Source of the DNA: Propioniciclava coleopterorum
GTDB lineage: Bacteria > Actinomycetota > Actinomycetes > Propionibacteriales > Propionibacteriaceae
NCBI RefSeq assembly: GCF_011393335.1
Contig: NZ_CP049865.1
Span: forward strand, 1-64,000
DNA length: 64,000 nt
Reading direction: 5' to 3'
Shown here: positions 1-8,383 of the stretch, in pieces
How positions within the stretch are numbered: position 1 is the first letter of the stretch
Layout: each line of letters begins with the position of its first letter
The notes under the pieces: generated by a model
The model's database searches: none
The model's input: the letters and a program-made list of their open reading frames with translations, nothing else
Told to the model about the DNA's origin: nothing
Position numbers and translations under genes: made by a program

Positions 1-428
1 TCGGTGTGGCTCACGATGACCGCGACGGCGACATCCTCACCCGGCACGAACCCCTCCCCGCCCACCTCCATGAGCCGCTGCGTGCGTGGCGTGGCACGGC
101 GACCTCGCCGCGTGCCCGGTGCTGGTTCCGGCTGGGCGGCTCGGGCGGGTGGGGTTGGTTTGCGGGCGTGGATGATGTCGGTGAACACTCCGCCGTCGCA
201 CTCGCGGACCTCGACTCGCACCGAGATGGTGCGGTCCTTGGTGATCTCGTCCATCAGCGGCCCGAACGTCGCCCGAGTCCACGCCCCCGCAGCAGGTTGC
301 GGGTGGGCGATGCCATCGACGGCTGCTGTAAGGGTCCCGTCCGTAGCGACCGTCACGACCACATTGGGCAGATCGACTGGTGTCTCGGGCTCGTGTTCGC
401 GGGAGTGGTGTGGGCGTGAGAGGTTCAT
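1..428 (-). CDS. Hypothetical ICE transfer-operon protein (partial, runs off window)
   Basis: Open from ATG at 428 to the window edge with no stop (142 codons seen). The ATG overlaps the stop of the VirB4-like gene (ATGA), so it is the next gene of the transfer operon. The visible N-terminus starts MNLSRPHHSR and contains PNVVVTVATDGTLTAAVDGI, then a Pro/Ala/Arg-rich stretch and GEGFVPGEDVAVAVIVSHT just before the edge. Third codon positions are strongly G/C, as in its neighbours. I do not recognise a catalytic domain in this part. Proteins at this position in similar elements are usually uncharacterised, so function is left open. Confidence 0.65.
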   Translation of the reverse strand, partial: MNLSRPHHSREHEPETPVDLPNVVVTVATDGTLTAAVDGIAHPQPAAGAWTRATFGPLMDEITKDRTISVRVEVRECDGGVFTDIIHARKPTPPARAAQPEPAPGTRRGRRATPRTQRLMEVGGEGFVPGEDVAVAVIVSHT

Positions 429-1909
429 CGGTGACCCCCAGCCGCGCGAGAGCTCGTATCAAACAGGGCAAGCTCGGCCGGGTGGAGCTGGTGCTGGGTC
501 ACGAAGCTCCTGGCCTTGATCCGCCACAGCCCTTGACCGACGCCGAGATTCGGGAGGAGTTGCTGCTCGGTGCCGGTCAGCCCGAGCGCGGAGGCGGTGG
601 GTCCGAGCTGGTCGGACTCCTGCCGGTACACGATCCGTGTCTCCGCATTCGCCAACAGGCTGTTGGCAAGTGAGCGCATGGCTGAGCCTTGGTCGCCGAC
701 GTTGTCGAGGTCGGTGAGCTTGTGGAAGATCAGCATGTTCGCGATCCCGTAGTGCCGGGCGAGCCGCCAGTGCGCGTCCATACGCCGCAGCAGCGCGGGG
801 TGGGACATGAGCCGCCAGGCCTCGTCGTAGATCACCCACCGCTGCCCACCGTTCGGATCAAGCAGGGCCGATTCCATCCACGCCGAGGAGCACGTCATCA
901 ACACCGAAATGAGGGTGCTGTTCTCCGTGACTCGTGACAGGTCGAGGGAGATCATCGGCAGGCTGGGATCGAACGTCACGGTGGACGGGCCGTCGAACAG
1001 CCCGGCGAGGTCACCGGCGACGAGACGCCGGAGGGCGTGGCCGACGAGGCGTCCGTCTTCGGCGAGGCGTCCGTCGGTGTCGGTGCTGGGGTTGAGGATG
1101 CGGTCAACGACCATCGGCAGGATCGGCACCTCGTTCTCCCGCACCGTCTGCGTCAATGCCAGGTCGATCGCGGTGTGCTCCAACGGCGACAACCCCCGCG
1201 CCAGCACGGTCTCGGCGAGCGCGCCGATCAGATCGCGCCTGCGGGCGGCGACGGTGGAGGCCCACTGCTCATCCGACAACCCGGACGGGCGGTGGCCTTC
1301 GTCGAGGGGGTTCAGTCGGGTGTTGAGTCCGTGGCCAAGGACGATGGCCCGGCCGCCGACGGCGTTGGCGACGGCCGTGTGCTCGCCCTTCGGATCGCCG
1401 GGGACATAGACCCTGCGACCGAACGGCAGCGACCTTGTGTAGAGGGACTTGGCGAGTGAGGACTTGCCGGAGCCGACGATCCCGGCCAGCACCACGTTGG
1501 GGGCGGTGATGATGCCGCGGGCATAGAGCACCCACGGGTCGTACACGAAGGAGCCGCCGGAGTAGAGGTCTTGGCCGACGAACACCCCATCGGCACCGAG
1601 GCCACCTTCGGCGACGAACGGATATGCCCCCGCCAAGGTCGCGGAGGTGTCCTGGTGACGCGGGAGCCGGAACCGTCCCGGCGTCCTCAGCTGCGTCGCA
1701 CCCGGCTCACCGCTCTTGGGCAGGTAGATCGTGGCGCGCCGCTCCGCCCGCTCCGCCTCAGCTTTGGCTTTCGCGGTGGCGAGTTCGGTCTTGCGTTGCT
1801 CTGCGTGGAGTCGTGCTTCGGCGCGGCGGCGCTGTTTGCGGAGCTTGCGGCGTTCCTTCGACGGCGCGACCAGCACGGCCGTGTGCAGCCGCTCGCGATC
1901 CTGGCTCAC
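425..1909 (-). CDS. VirB4/TraC-like conjugation ATPase
   Basis: Cytoplasmic ATPase expected to energise the type IV secretion channel used for ICE transfer. The 494-residue protein has a charged Arg/Lys/Glu/Ala-rich N-terminal coiled-coil-like region (about 15-60), a Walker A motif GIVGSGKSS near residue 145, and a Walker B-like RWVIYDEAWRLM in the C-terminal half, followed by LIFHKLTDL and ETRIVYRQE typical of VirB4-type ATPases. It is shorter than classical VirB4 (about 800), matching the split form found with SCO6880-family proteins in actinobacterial elements. GTG at 1909 is chosen because it overlaps the stop of the upstream gene (GTGA). A longer in-frame reading starting at 1963 would run into that gene. 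Confidence 0.85.
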   Translation of the reverse strand: MSQDRERLHTAVLVAPSKERRKLRKQRRRAEARLHAEQRKTELATAKAKAEAERAERRATIYLPKSGEPGATQLRTPGRFRLPRHQDTSATLAGAYPFVAEGGLGADGVFVGQDLYSGGSFVYDPWVLYARGIITAPNVVLAGIVGSGKSSLAKSLYTRSLPFGRRVYVPGDPKGEHTAVANAVGGRAIVLGHGLNTRLNPLDEGHRPSGLSDEQWASTVAARRRDLIGALAETVLARGLSPLEHTAIDLALTQTVRENEVPILPMVVDRILNPSTDTDGRLAEDGRLVGHALRRLVAGDLAGLFDGPSTVTFDPSLPMISLDLSRVTENSTLISVLMTCSSAWMESALLDPNGGQRWVIYDEAWRLMSHPALLRRMDAHWRLARHYGIANMLIFHKLTDLDNVGDQGSAMRSLANSLLANAETRIVYRQESDQLGPTASALGLTGTEQQLLPNLGVGQGLWRIKARSFVTQHQLHPAELALFDTSSRAAGGHR

Positions 1910-2730
1910 AGTCCCAGCCCTCGTGACTCCCGGACTGCGGTGATCTTCGCGGGCTCGAACCACGACCGCCCCTGCCTCTGCGACGGCACGTCACGTCGCT
2001 TCGGAGCACCCGGCGAGGAATACGAGACCAGCAGCTCCGGCCCATCCTTCGTCGGCGACGGCTCACCTATCGCTTCGGCGTTCGCGTCGGGTTCAGGGTG
2101 GCGGCGCAGCAGGGAAACGTACCCGACGTTCGGGTTGACAACCAGGGCGTAGTCGCCGGACATCATCACCCGGTCGTTGGTGCCCTCGCCGGGTTCGCTG
2201 TAGACGTACCCGTTCTCCAGCGCCGCCTGCGTGGTCTCTTCGCCGTAGTCCCACTGGGCGAGGTAGTCCACCGCATCGACATGCCCGAGCTCGCCGAGCA
2301 TGCGCAACGGACGGCCGGCCTCGTCGCCTTGGAGAAAGACCACGTTGATCCACCGCGACGGCACCGCCTCCTCGACGGCAGGTTCGGGATGCCACGCGAT
2401 CCGCCCCGCCGCGATGAACCCCTCCGCGAGCCGGTCGTAGGCCTGATCCACCAGACGAGCCGAATGCCGCAGTTCCTCTGCCGTGGTGAGCGCGTCCCGG
2501 ACTCCGGCTGCGTGGTTGCCATCGTCGTGGAACGCATGCGCGGCCTTCCGCTCGTGCACGTCAGCGAGCTGTTCCAGCACCTGGTGTAGCGACCGCATCC
2601 CCGACGACAGGTCACCGATCACTCCGTACATCTGCGCGGGCTGATCGAACGTGCGGCTCGCATGCGCGAGACCCCGCAAAGCCTCAGACGACTCAGCGGC
2701 ATCGGCAGTGGAATCGAAGAACGTGGGCAT
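1906..2730 (-). CDS. Conserved hypothetical transfer-operon protein
   Basis: A 274-residue soluble-looking protein directly upstream of, and overlapping, the VirB4-like gene. Two ATG codons lie in tandem. The second (2730) is preferred because AGGAGG sits 6 nt upstream of it. The protein begins MPTFFDSTADAAESSEALRG. It is rich in acidic and alanine residues in its first half, ends in a charged tail, and contains GTNDRVMMSGDYALVVNP. No enzymatic motif is evident. Its place between the SCO6880-family gene and the ATPase gene, with stop-start overlap, ties it to the transfer apparatus. It may be an accessory or regulatory protein, but no function can be read from the sequence. Confidence 0.65.
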   Translation of the reverse strand: MPTFFDSTADAAESSEALRGLAHASRTFDQPAQMYGVIGDLSSGMRSLHQVLEQLADVHERKAAHAFHDDGNHAAGVRDALTTAEELRHSARLVDQAYDRLAEGFIAAGRIAWHPEPAVEEAVPSRWINVVFLQGDEAGRPLRMLGELGHVDAVDYLAQWDYGEETTQAALENGYVYSEPGEGTNDRVMMSGDYALVVNPNVGYVSLLRRHPEPDANAEAIGEPSPTKDGPELLVSYSSPGAPKRRDVPSQRQGRSWFEPAKITAVRESRGLGL

Positions 2731-2855
2731 CATGGACCTCCTGAGTCGTGTGACTCGAAGGTGCGCTCGTGGAACCGATCGGAGGGCTTCGCGGAACAGC
2801 GATCTCATGACACAGGTCCGAGTCCGTCGGGCGGGCGCGGTCGCATGCATGCTAA

Positions 2856-2884
2856 CCTGAACATGTTCACCGAACGTGTTCAGG
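2856..2884. promoter_or_regulatory. Candidate TetR operator overlapping ribosome binding site
   Basis: A 29-bp inverted repeat, CCTGAACATGTTC-ACC-GAACGTGTTCAGG, with one mismatch between 13-bp arms. It overlaps the Shine-Dalgarno AGGAGG (2882-2887) of the downstream TetR-family gene. Its size and position fit an autoregulatory TetR operator. Binding is inferred. Confidence 0.6.
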
Positions 2885-2892
2885 AGGTGGTT

Positions 2893-3474
2893 GTGGCGAC
2901 GATACGCGACATGCAACGGCGAGAGACAGTGGCGACCGTGCTCCACACGGCTGCTGAACTGTTCGAGGCGAAGGGGTTCACTGAGACGACCATCCGTGAC
3001 ATCGCCACCGCTTGCGGCCTGAGCATCGGAACCGTCATGTCCGTCGGAGACAAGAACGGACTCTTGCTCGCCACCTTCGATCACCAAATCAGCGAGATCC
3101 ACGAGCGCCGCACCGACACACCAGCACACGAAGGAGACGCCGTCGATCAGATCGCGGCGCTCCTTGATCCGCTCGTTGACCTCTTCACGAGCAACCCACG
3201 CCTCGCGCGTTCGTACGCTTCGATCCTCATCGCAGGTGACAACGAGCCAAACGCCTTCACCGAGCTGTCACAGACGCTGATCGCGGAGATAGAAGCGGTG
3301 CTCGACCACGGCAACCGAGGGGGCGTTTCAGCTTCGGCGCGAGCTGTCTACTTCGCATACATCGGCCGACTCTTCAGTTGGTCCCCGAGCAACGACACCG
3401 ATCCGGACTCGCTCAAACAGAGCATTCGCGAGGTCGTCGAAGCGATCTGCACGAGACAGGAGACTCGCCCGTGA
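2893..3474 (+). CDS. TetR/AcrR-family transcriptional regulator
   Basis: DNA-binding repressor of 193 residues. The N-terminal helix-turn-helix is readable as TVLHTAAELFEAKGFTETT followed by IRDIATACGLSIGTV (about residues 14-50), the classic TetR_N pattern. The C-terminal ligand domain is divergent. GTG at 2893 is chosen because AGGAGG lies 5 nt upstream; an ORF opening further upstream would overlap the operator. The gene overlaps the next one (GTGA), so both form a two-gene unit inserted in the opposite orientation within the transfer operon. The upstream palindrome suggests autoregulation. The inducer is unknown. Confidence 0.85.
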   Translation: MATIRDMQRRETVATVLHTAAELFEAKGFTETTIRDIATACGLSIGTVMSVGDKNGLLLATFDHQISEIHERRTDTPAHEGDAVDQIAALLDPLVDLFTSNPRLARSYASILIAGDNEPNAFTELSQTLIAEIEAVLDHGNRGGVSASARAVYFAYIGRLFSWSPSNDTDPDSLKQSIREVVEAICTRQETRP

Positions 3475-3830
3475 ACCTGATCCCAGACCCCTGGTGGATA
3501 CCAGCCCTTCTCGCCGGAGCTCTGCTCTTCGACGCAGTCGCGTCGATCCGGCCCCCAGCGTTCATCCGCGACTGCCTTGACGGAGTCCGGTTCCCCCGCG
3601 ACTGGTGGTGGACCCTCATCGTCATCAAGACCCTCGCCGTCGCCGGGCTCATTGTCGGGATATGGGTTTCGGGCGTCGGCCTCGCGGCGAACGTCGGCGT
3701 CGTTGTCTACTTCTTGTGTGCTTGCGTGACCCACATCAGAGCACGATTCCTCCGCCAGCCGTTCTGGATCAACTGTCTGGGAATGCTCGCACTCGCGCTT
3801 GCCAGCCTGATCGGCGCCTTCCTCCTGTAG
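3471..3830 (+). CDS. DoxX-like small membrane protein
   Basis: A 119-residue protein with about four hydrophobic segments (PALLAGALLFDAVASI, TLIVIKTLAVAGLIVGIWV, GLAANVGVVVYFLCACV, GMLALALASLIGAFLL), the size and layout of DoxX-like proteins. GTG at 3471 overlaps the TetR stop, and AGGAG lies upstream. Translation is therefore probably coupled and the TetR protein probably controls it. DoxX-like proteins paired with TetR regulators are often linked to stress or detoxification, but substrate and role cannot be read here. It is cargo rather than a transfer gene, since it points against the tra operon. Confidence 0.65.
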   Translation: MNLIPDPWWIPALLAGALLFDAVASIRPPAFIRDCLDGVRFPRDWWWTLIVIKTLAVAGLIVGIWVSGVGLAANVGVVVYFLCACVTHIRARFLRQPFWINCLGMLALALASLIGAFLL

Positions 3831-3872
3831 CGCACACTCGCTGCGGTGCCAGGCCGGACTCTGGCCCAGCTT

Positions 3873-5345
3873 TCACACTCGTCGGCACAGCGGCAGTGCT
3901 GCTGCGGTGAACGCCGCTGCTTGCTGTCCGACGAGGAGCCGGGTCTCGCAGGAGGCCTGGATCGCTGCTTGCTCGATCGCGGCGACCGCGGCGTCGAGTT
4001 CTTCCACGGTGGGTGCGGAGATGGCGATGAGGCCGGTGTAGCGGAGGATGCCGTGGCCGGCGGTGAGGTCGGCTTCTTGTTGGAGTACGTCGTGGTACTC
4101 GGCGGTTTGGGCGGCGTCTTCGATCTGGCCGATCTTGGCTCGTTGGGCTTGGTCTGAGATGTGCTCGACCTTCTTCTTGCGGATGTCGCGGGCAGCTTGG
4201 TCGGAGCGCATCGGGGTGCAGATCAGCGAAAATGACCGCTGAATACCGGTGGACAGCAGCACCGGCGACAAGAACCCCGGATACACCAGCGAACGCGGCC
4301 ACTCACTGACCCACAGCACCGCGTGGTGCGCGGAGTCGGTACGCAACCGTCCCCAGGTCTCGGTGACCGCGACCGGCCCTGCGGTGGCGAGAGATTGGCC
4401 GAGCTGGCCGTGACGTTCCAGGGTGGCGGCGATGGCGGGATCGTAAGCGGAGCGCAGCATGACCGCGATCTGACCGGGGGTGAGCCAGCCGGAAGGTCCG
4501 AGGTCGGCGGAGCGGAGTGCGGCGACGAGGGTGTTCATCTCTTGGCGCAGCACGTTCGCCGCGCCTCGGATGCCGCCGCCTGCGGTTCTGATCTGCCGTG
4601 CCGCCGTCTTCATGTCGAGCGACAGCGAGAGGGTGGTGGCGTGGCGTTCGCCTGCGGGTCCGGCGCGTTCGATCAGCTCGGCGTAGGTGTCGGCCGCCCA
4701 TGACCCGTCGGGGGTGCCGTGCGCGGCCCACCACTCGGCCAGCCCAGTACCGGAGTCCGGCAGCGTGCGCTCCAAGACTTGCATGGTGGCGACCCGGCCA
4801 GAGCGGCAGACAGTGGCGAGCACGCGACCCCAGGAGGTGACGCGGCGTTCTTGTTCGCCGGGGTCGAGGAGCACGAACGCGGGATGGGTGACTTCGCAGA
4901 CCACGGTCAAGGTGGCGGCGTGGGGGTCGTGGACCATCCCGGCCCCGGTGTCGGGGTCGTCGAACTCCCGCAGCCTGGCCATGTCTCCTGGCAGCGCGAG
5001 GGTCCCGACAGGACGGAGGACAACGATTCTGCGCCGGTAGAGCAGTTGCCCGCCGGTAGTACGCCACAGCCACCAGCACGCCACCGGCAGCCACTCGACG
5101 ATGGGACGGCCTGCAATCGGTATCCAGGTCAGCGCCGCCGAGAGCACCCAGATGGGGGCGGTGTAGGCGAGCAGCATCCCGCCTCCGGCGTAGAACGCGA
5201 CGATCAGCGTCGCGCCGCCGATGGCCAGGGTGATGAGCTGGGTCAGGGAGAGGCCGAGGAGGATGCCTCGGCGGGTCAGGCGGGAGAACTTCACCGGCAC
5301 GAGATCACCCGCGCTGCGCTGGTTCTGGTTCTGGTTCGAGGACAC
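3873..5345 (-). CDS. SCO6880-family conjugation protein (PrgI-like N-terminus)
   Basis: A 490-residue protein. Residues about 1-35 are polar. Two closely spaced membrane segments follow (LTQLITLAIGGATLIVAFYA and GGMLLAYTAPIWVLSAALTW), then a large cytoplasmic region. This is the architecture of SCO6880-family proteins, which sit beside VirB4-type ATPases in actinobacterial elements. It begins at GTG 5345 with AAGGAG 8 nt upstream, starting 5 nt after the TrbL-like gene stops. The C-terminus LLVGQQAAAFTAAALPL is typical of the family. It probably links the inner-membrane channel to the ATPase; this role is inferred from neighbours. Confidence 0.8.
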   Translation of the reverse strand: MSSNQNQNQRSAGDLVPVKFSRLTRRGILLGLSLTQLITLAIGGATLIVAFYAGGGMLLAYTAPIWVLSAALTWIPIAGRPIVEWLPVACWWLWRTTGGQLLYRRRIVVLRPVGTLALPGDMARLREFDDPDTGAGMVHDPHAATLTVVCEVTHPAFVLLDPGEQERRVTSWGRVLATVCRSGRVATMQVLERTLPDSGTGLAEWWAAHGTPDGSWAADTYAELIERAGPAGERHATTLSLSLDMKTAARQIRTAGGGIRGAANVLRQEMNTLVAALRSADLGPSGWLTPGQIAVMLRSAYDPAIAATLERHGQLGQSLATAGPVAVTETWGRLRTDSAHHAVLWVSEWPRSLVYPGFLSPVLLSTGIQRSFSLICTPMRSDQAARDIRKKKVEHISDQAQRAKIGQIEDAAQTAEYHDVLQQEADLTAGHGILRYTGLIAISAPTVEELDAAVAAIEQAAIQASCETRLLVGQQAAAFTAAALPLCRRV

Positions 5346-5350
5346 GACTA

Positions 5351-6766
5351 CTACTCCTTCGGCGCTCGTGGCGCAGGCGGTGTGCTGGGCTTCGGCGGGG
5401 GCGCGGGATCGCTCCTCGGCGCTGGCGGTGCCGGACTCGACGACGGCGGCGCAACCTGTGGCGCAGCCGGAGCCTGAGCGGCAGGCGGTGGCGGTGGTGT
5501 CTGGGCGGCGGCATCCGCAGCACGTTCACCGTGAGCACCGAGCGCAGTTCCGGCTTTCGGCCCGGCGGTCGCGGCTCCCTTGGCGACCTGCGCCCCAACG
5601 ACCACGGCAGCAGCAGGTCCAGCAGCCGCAGCACCACCACCCGCGGCAGCGCCACCTGACGCAGCCGCTCCGCCTGACGCGCCCGCCCCGCTACCTGTCG
5701 ATGCTGCGGGCGTGGGTTTCGGCGCGGGGGCCGCACTCCCACCGCCCCCTCTGCCACCGCCACCCGAGCTTCCGGTGCCGTCTGCGCCGTCGAGTACCTT
5801 CTTCGGCTCCGCACCGCCGCCTGCGCCGCGTCCGGGGACGGGGACGGGGACGGGCCGGTTGAGGGCGTGTTTGGCGTCTTGTTCGGAGCCGATGGCGTGG
5901 TACATGTCGAAGCCGACGAACGCGATGAACTTGTACGTCAGGTACGGCGCGAACGCGGCCATCGCCATGAGCACGATCCCGGCGATGGGGTCGCTGATCG
6001 AGGCCAGGTCGGCGTCGATGGGCGCCGAGACTTGGGTGATCGCGACGAGGAACATCACAACGAGCACGAGCTTGGAGCAGATCAGCGCGACGACGAACAT
6101 CGCCCACTTCCCGATCCACCCCCGCGACGCGTCCCACGACGCCCCACTGAACGCGAGTGGCGCGAACACGATCGCGACGAGCAGCAGGGCCTTGCGTACG
6201 AGGAGGGAGAGCCAGACGATGGCGGCGGCGGTGATCGCGAGGCCGGCCATGAAGATCGTGATGATCGCCCCGACACCGGGGGCGGCGATGTTGATCCCGA
6301 CCAGTCCGGTGGCGAGGAGAGCGATCTTGTCGCCCATCGACTCGGTGGTCTCCCCTGCGGCTTGGACGATCCCGATGCACAGCTGATCCACCACCTCCAG
6401 CAGCAGTGCCGTCAGGGTGATGACGACGAACGACCCGAGCACAGACTTGGCGAGGCCGAGGGCGGCGCGGGTGAGGGCGGTGGGGTCGCGTCGGATGAGT
6501 CCGGTGATGAGTTGGAGGCAGAAGAAGATCAGCATCACGAACACCGCGACACCGAACAGCAGGTTGTAGACGCTGACGTATCCCGGCCGGGTGACATCGA
6601 CGAGGGTGGTGGTGTCGAACACCGACCAGACCGCCTCGAACAGCCAGCCCGCAGCGGCTCCCATCGCTTGGGCTAGCCAGTCGAACGGTGCCGCGACCAG
6701 CGTGGCGGCCCCTTCGCCGACGGCATCGCACACCGAGGAGATCACCGGGATGTCGCACACGCTCAT
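5351..6766 (-). CDS. TrbL/VirB6-like conjugation channel protein
   Basis: Polytopic inner-membrane protein of 471 residues. The first ~290 residues hold about six to seven hydrophobic segments (for example NLLFGVAVFVMLIFFCLQLI, FMAGLAITAAAIVWLSLL, FVVALICSKLVLVVMFLVAI), followed by a long Gly/Ala/Pro-rich low-complexity cytoplasmic tail with GGG and PPPP runs. This is the layout of TrbL/VirB6-type channel components of type IV secretion systems. Start is either ATG 6766 or the preceding GTG 6769; neither has a strong Shine-Dalgarno. It is followed after 5 nt by the SCO6880-family gene and preceded by a DUF6112-like gene, the usual order in this kind of element. Confidence 0.8.
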   Translation of the reverse strand: MSVCDIPVISSVCDAVGEGAATLVAAPFDWLAQAMGAAAGWLFEAVWSVFDTTTLVDVTRPGYVSVYNLLFGVAVFVMLIFFCLQLITGLIRRDPTALTRAALGLAKSVLGSFVVITLTALLLEVVDQLCIGIVQAAGETTESMGDKIALLATGLVGINIAAPGVGAIITIFMAGLAITAAAIVWLSLLVRKALLLVAIVFAPLAFSGASWDASRGWIGKWAMFVVALICSKLVLVVMFLVAITQVSAPIDADLASISDPIAGIVLMAMAAFAPYLTYKFIAFVGFDMYHAIGSEQDAKHALNRPVPVPVPGRGAGGGAEPKKVLDGADGTGSSGGGGRGGGGSAAPAPKPTPAASTGSGAGASGGAAASGGAAAGGGAAAAGPAAAVVVGAQVAKGAATAGPKAGTALGAHGERAADAAAQTPPPPPAAQAPAAPQVAPPSSSPAPPAPRSDPAPPPKPSTPPAPRAPKE

Positions 6767-6800
6767 CACGAACCACCAAGCCCTTCTCGACGACGACCGG

Positions 6801-7124
6801 TCAGACTTGCTGGCCGACGTTCCAGAAGAAGTTGATGAGCGTCACGCTCGCGCCGCAGATCACTGCCGCGCCGCAGGAGACGAGGACGCCGATTTTCCCC
6901 CGCGACGCGAGGTGCGGGTTGCTGGAGTTCGCGCCGAAGCCCCACACGATCGCGGAGACGATCAGCGCGAGGACGGAGAGGATCAGGCCGATGGTCATCA
7001 CTGCGCCGACGATGGTGCGCAGCTGGTTGATCCCCGGCAGCCCGTTGGTGTTGGGGTCGATGTTGATGTCCATCGGCACCAGGGCGACGGCGGGCAGAAC
7101 GGTAGTGGTGAGCAGATCGAACAC
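6801..7124 (-). CDS. DUF6112-like two-helix membrane protein (copy A)
   Basis: A 107-residue protein with two hydrophobic helices: VGAVMTIGLILSVLALIVSA and RGKIGVLVSCGAAVICGASV. GTG at 7124 is used because AAGGAG lies just upstream; longer readings extend into unrelated sequence. It resembles copy B at 8384-8650 (shared pattern GINxLRxxVGA, IVSAIVW, IGVLVS, the A(A/V)xxGA core and terminal VGQQV/LGQQL), so the operon holds two paralogues. Small two-helix proteins next to TrbL/VirB6 could be pilin-like (VirB2/TrbC) subunits; that is inference. A divergent cargo gene separates the copies. Confidence 0.75.
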   Translation of the reverse strand: MFDLLTTTVLPAVALVPMDINIDPNTNGLPGINQLRTIVGAVMTIGLILSVLALIVSAIVWGFGANSSNPHLASRGKIGVLVSCGAAVICGASVTLINFFWNVGQQV

Positions 7125-7249
7125 GGTGGGTCTCCTTGACGCGGGCGGTCGGCCCGCCAGCGCGGATGCGCAGACGGGTACACGCCACAGGTGCGCCCGC
7201 TGACCCGTGGGGCCCGGCGCTTGTCGGTGGGTTCTGGGAGACTTGAGGC

Positions 7250-8328
7250 ATGAACGAGCCCGCCGCACCACGCCGAGAGCCAGGTGACGGTCTCGCGCGC
7301 CGCTCAGGTGCCGGAGTGCCGTCGTCCGAGCAGGACCTGGTCGCACAGGTGTCGGCTCTGATCGAAAGCGCTCGTGAGTCGATCGCCTCCTACGCCAACG
7401 CGACCTTGACGATGACGTACTGGCAGATTGGCTCGATCATCGACTCCGAAGTGCTCGGCGCCGGGCGCGCCGAGTACGGTGCGCAGATTCTGGTGACGCT
7501 GTCACAGGAATTGACGGGCCGCTTCGGTCGGGGCTTCGACGAGCCGAACCTGAACCGGATGGTCAAGTTCTCCCGCCTGTTCCCTGACCGCGAGATTCTG
7601 GTGACGCTGTCACAGAAATTGAGCTGGTCGCACTTCCTCGCCCTCCTGCCGTTGCGCAGCGACGATGCGCGGGCCTTCTACGCGGAGGCGGCGGTCGCGG
7701 GGCGGTGGACAGTGCGAGAGCTGCGTCGCGCGATCAGCCGCAAAGCCTACGAACGTCGCGAGATCGCAGACTCACAGCTCGGGCCGGGGTCACTGGTTCC
7801 AGCCGACACGTTCAGCGACCCGTACCTGCTCGACTTCCTCGGCCTCCACGACGGCTACCTCGAAGCAGACCTTGAAGCGGCGATTCTGCGTGACCTTGAA
7901 GCGTTCCTGCTGGAGGTCGGCACCGGCTTCACCTTCGTTGAGCGGCAGAAGCGGATGGTGATCGACGGCAAGGACTTCCATCTCGACCTGCTCCTCTACC
8001 ACCGGCCCTTGAAGCGGCTCGTCGCAGTGGAGCTCAAGATCGGCGAGTTCGACGCCCGCTACGAGGGTCAGATGAAGCTCTACCTGAAGTGGCTCAACCG
8101 GCATGAGCGCCACGAAGGCGAGGAAGCACCCGTTGGTCTGATCCTGTGCGCGGAGGCCAGCCGTGAACAGGTTGAACTGCTGGAGATGCAAAAGGACGGC
8201 ATCGTCGTCGCCGAGTACTGGACAGCACTGCCCCCAAGCACGAACTCGAACAGCGACTCCAGCTCATGCTCCGCGAGGCGCGCGAGCGGCTCGCACGACG
8301 AGAACTTCCCTCAGTAGGCGACGACTGA
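7250..8328 (+). CDS. DUF1016 (YhcG-type) PDDEXK nuclease, apparent C-terminal frameshift
   Basis: Predicted nuclease of the DUF1016/YhcG family. The N-terminal domain (about 30-190) has TMTYWQIGSIIDSE and GFDEPNLNRMVKFSRLFPD; the C-terminal PDDEXK fold (about 195-325) carries DGKDFHLDLLLYHRPL and LVAVELKIGEF, giving the D...ExK catalytic signature. The literal frame ends at 8317 with a serine-rich tail. Adding one C to the C5 run at 8231-8235 instead gives TALPPKHELEQRLQLMLREA and a stop at 8326-8328, the normal family C-terminus, with a length divisible by three. It is transcribed against the transfer operon, between the two DUF6112 copies, so it is cargo. A role in DNA exclusion or repair is only a possibility. 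Confidence 0.8.
7486..7622 (+). repeat. 29-nt direct repeat within nuclease gene
   Basis: GATTCTGGTGACGCTGTCAC and its next 9 bases occur at 7486-7514 and again at 7594-7622, 108 nt apart and in the same frame, with one mismatch. They encode ILVTLSQEL and ILVTLSQKL at two structurally different places of the DUF1016 domain. Confidence 0.8.
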
Positions 8329-8383
8329 CCTCGGTGGCACAACCAGGCGTGCAAGGGCGAGTGACACGCCCGCGCGCTTGCCG

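Noticed and set aside
5691-6779. Long Arg/Pro-rich open frames overlapping the TrbL-like gene and similar frames across the window
   Set aside because: They are shadow frames of GC-rich coding DNA: extreme Arg/Pro/Gly content, no ribosome binding sites and no domains, while the opposite or shifted frame shows clear conserved proteins.
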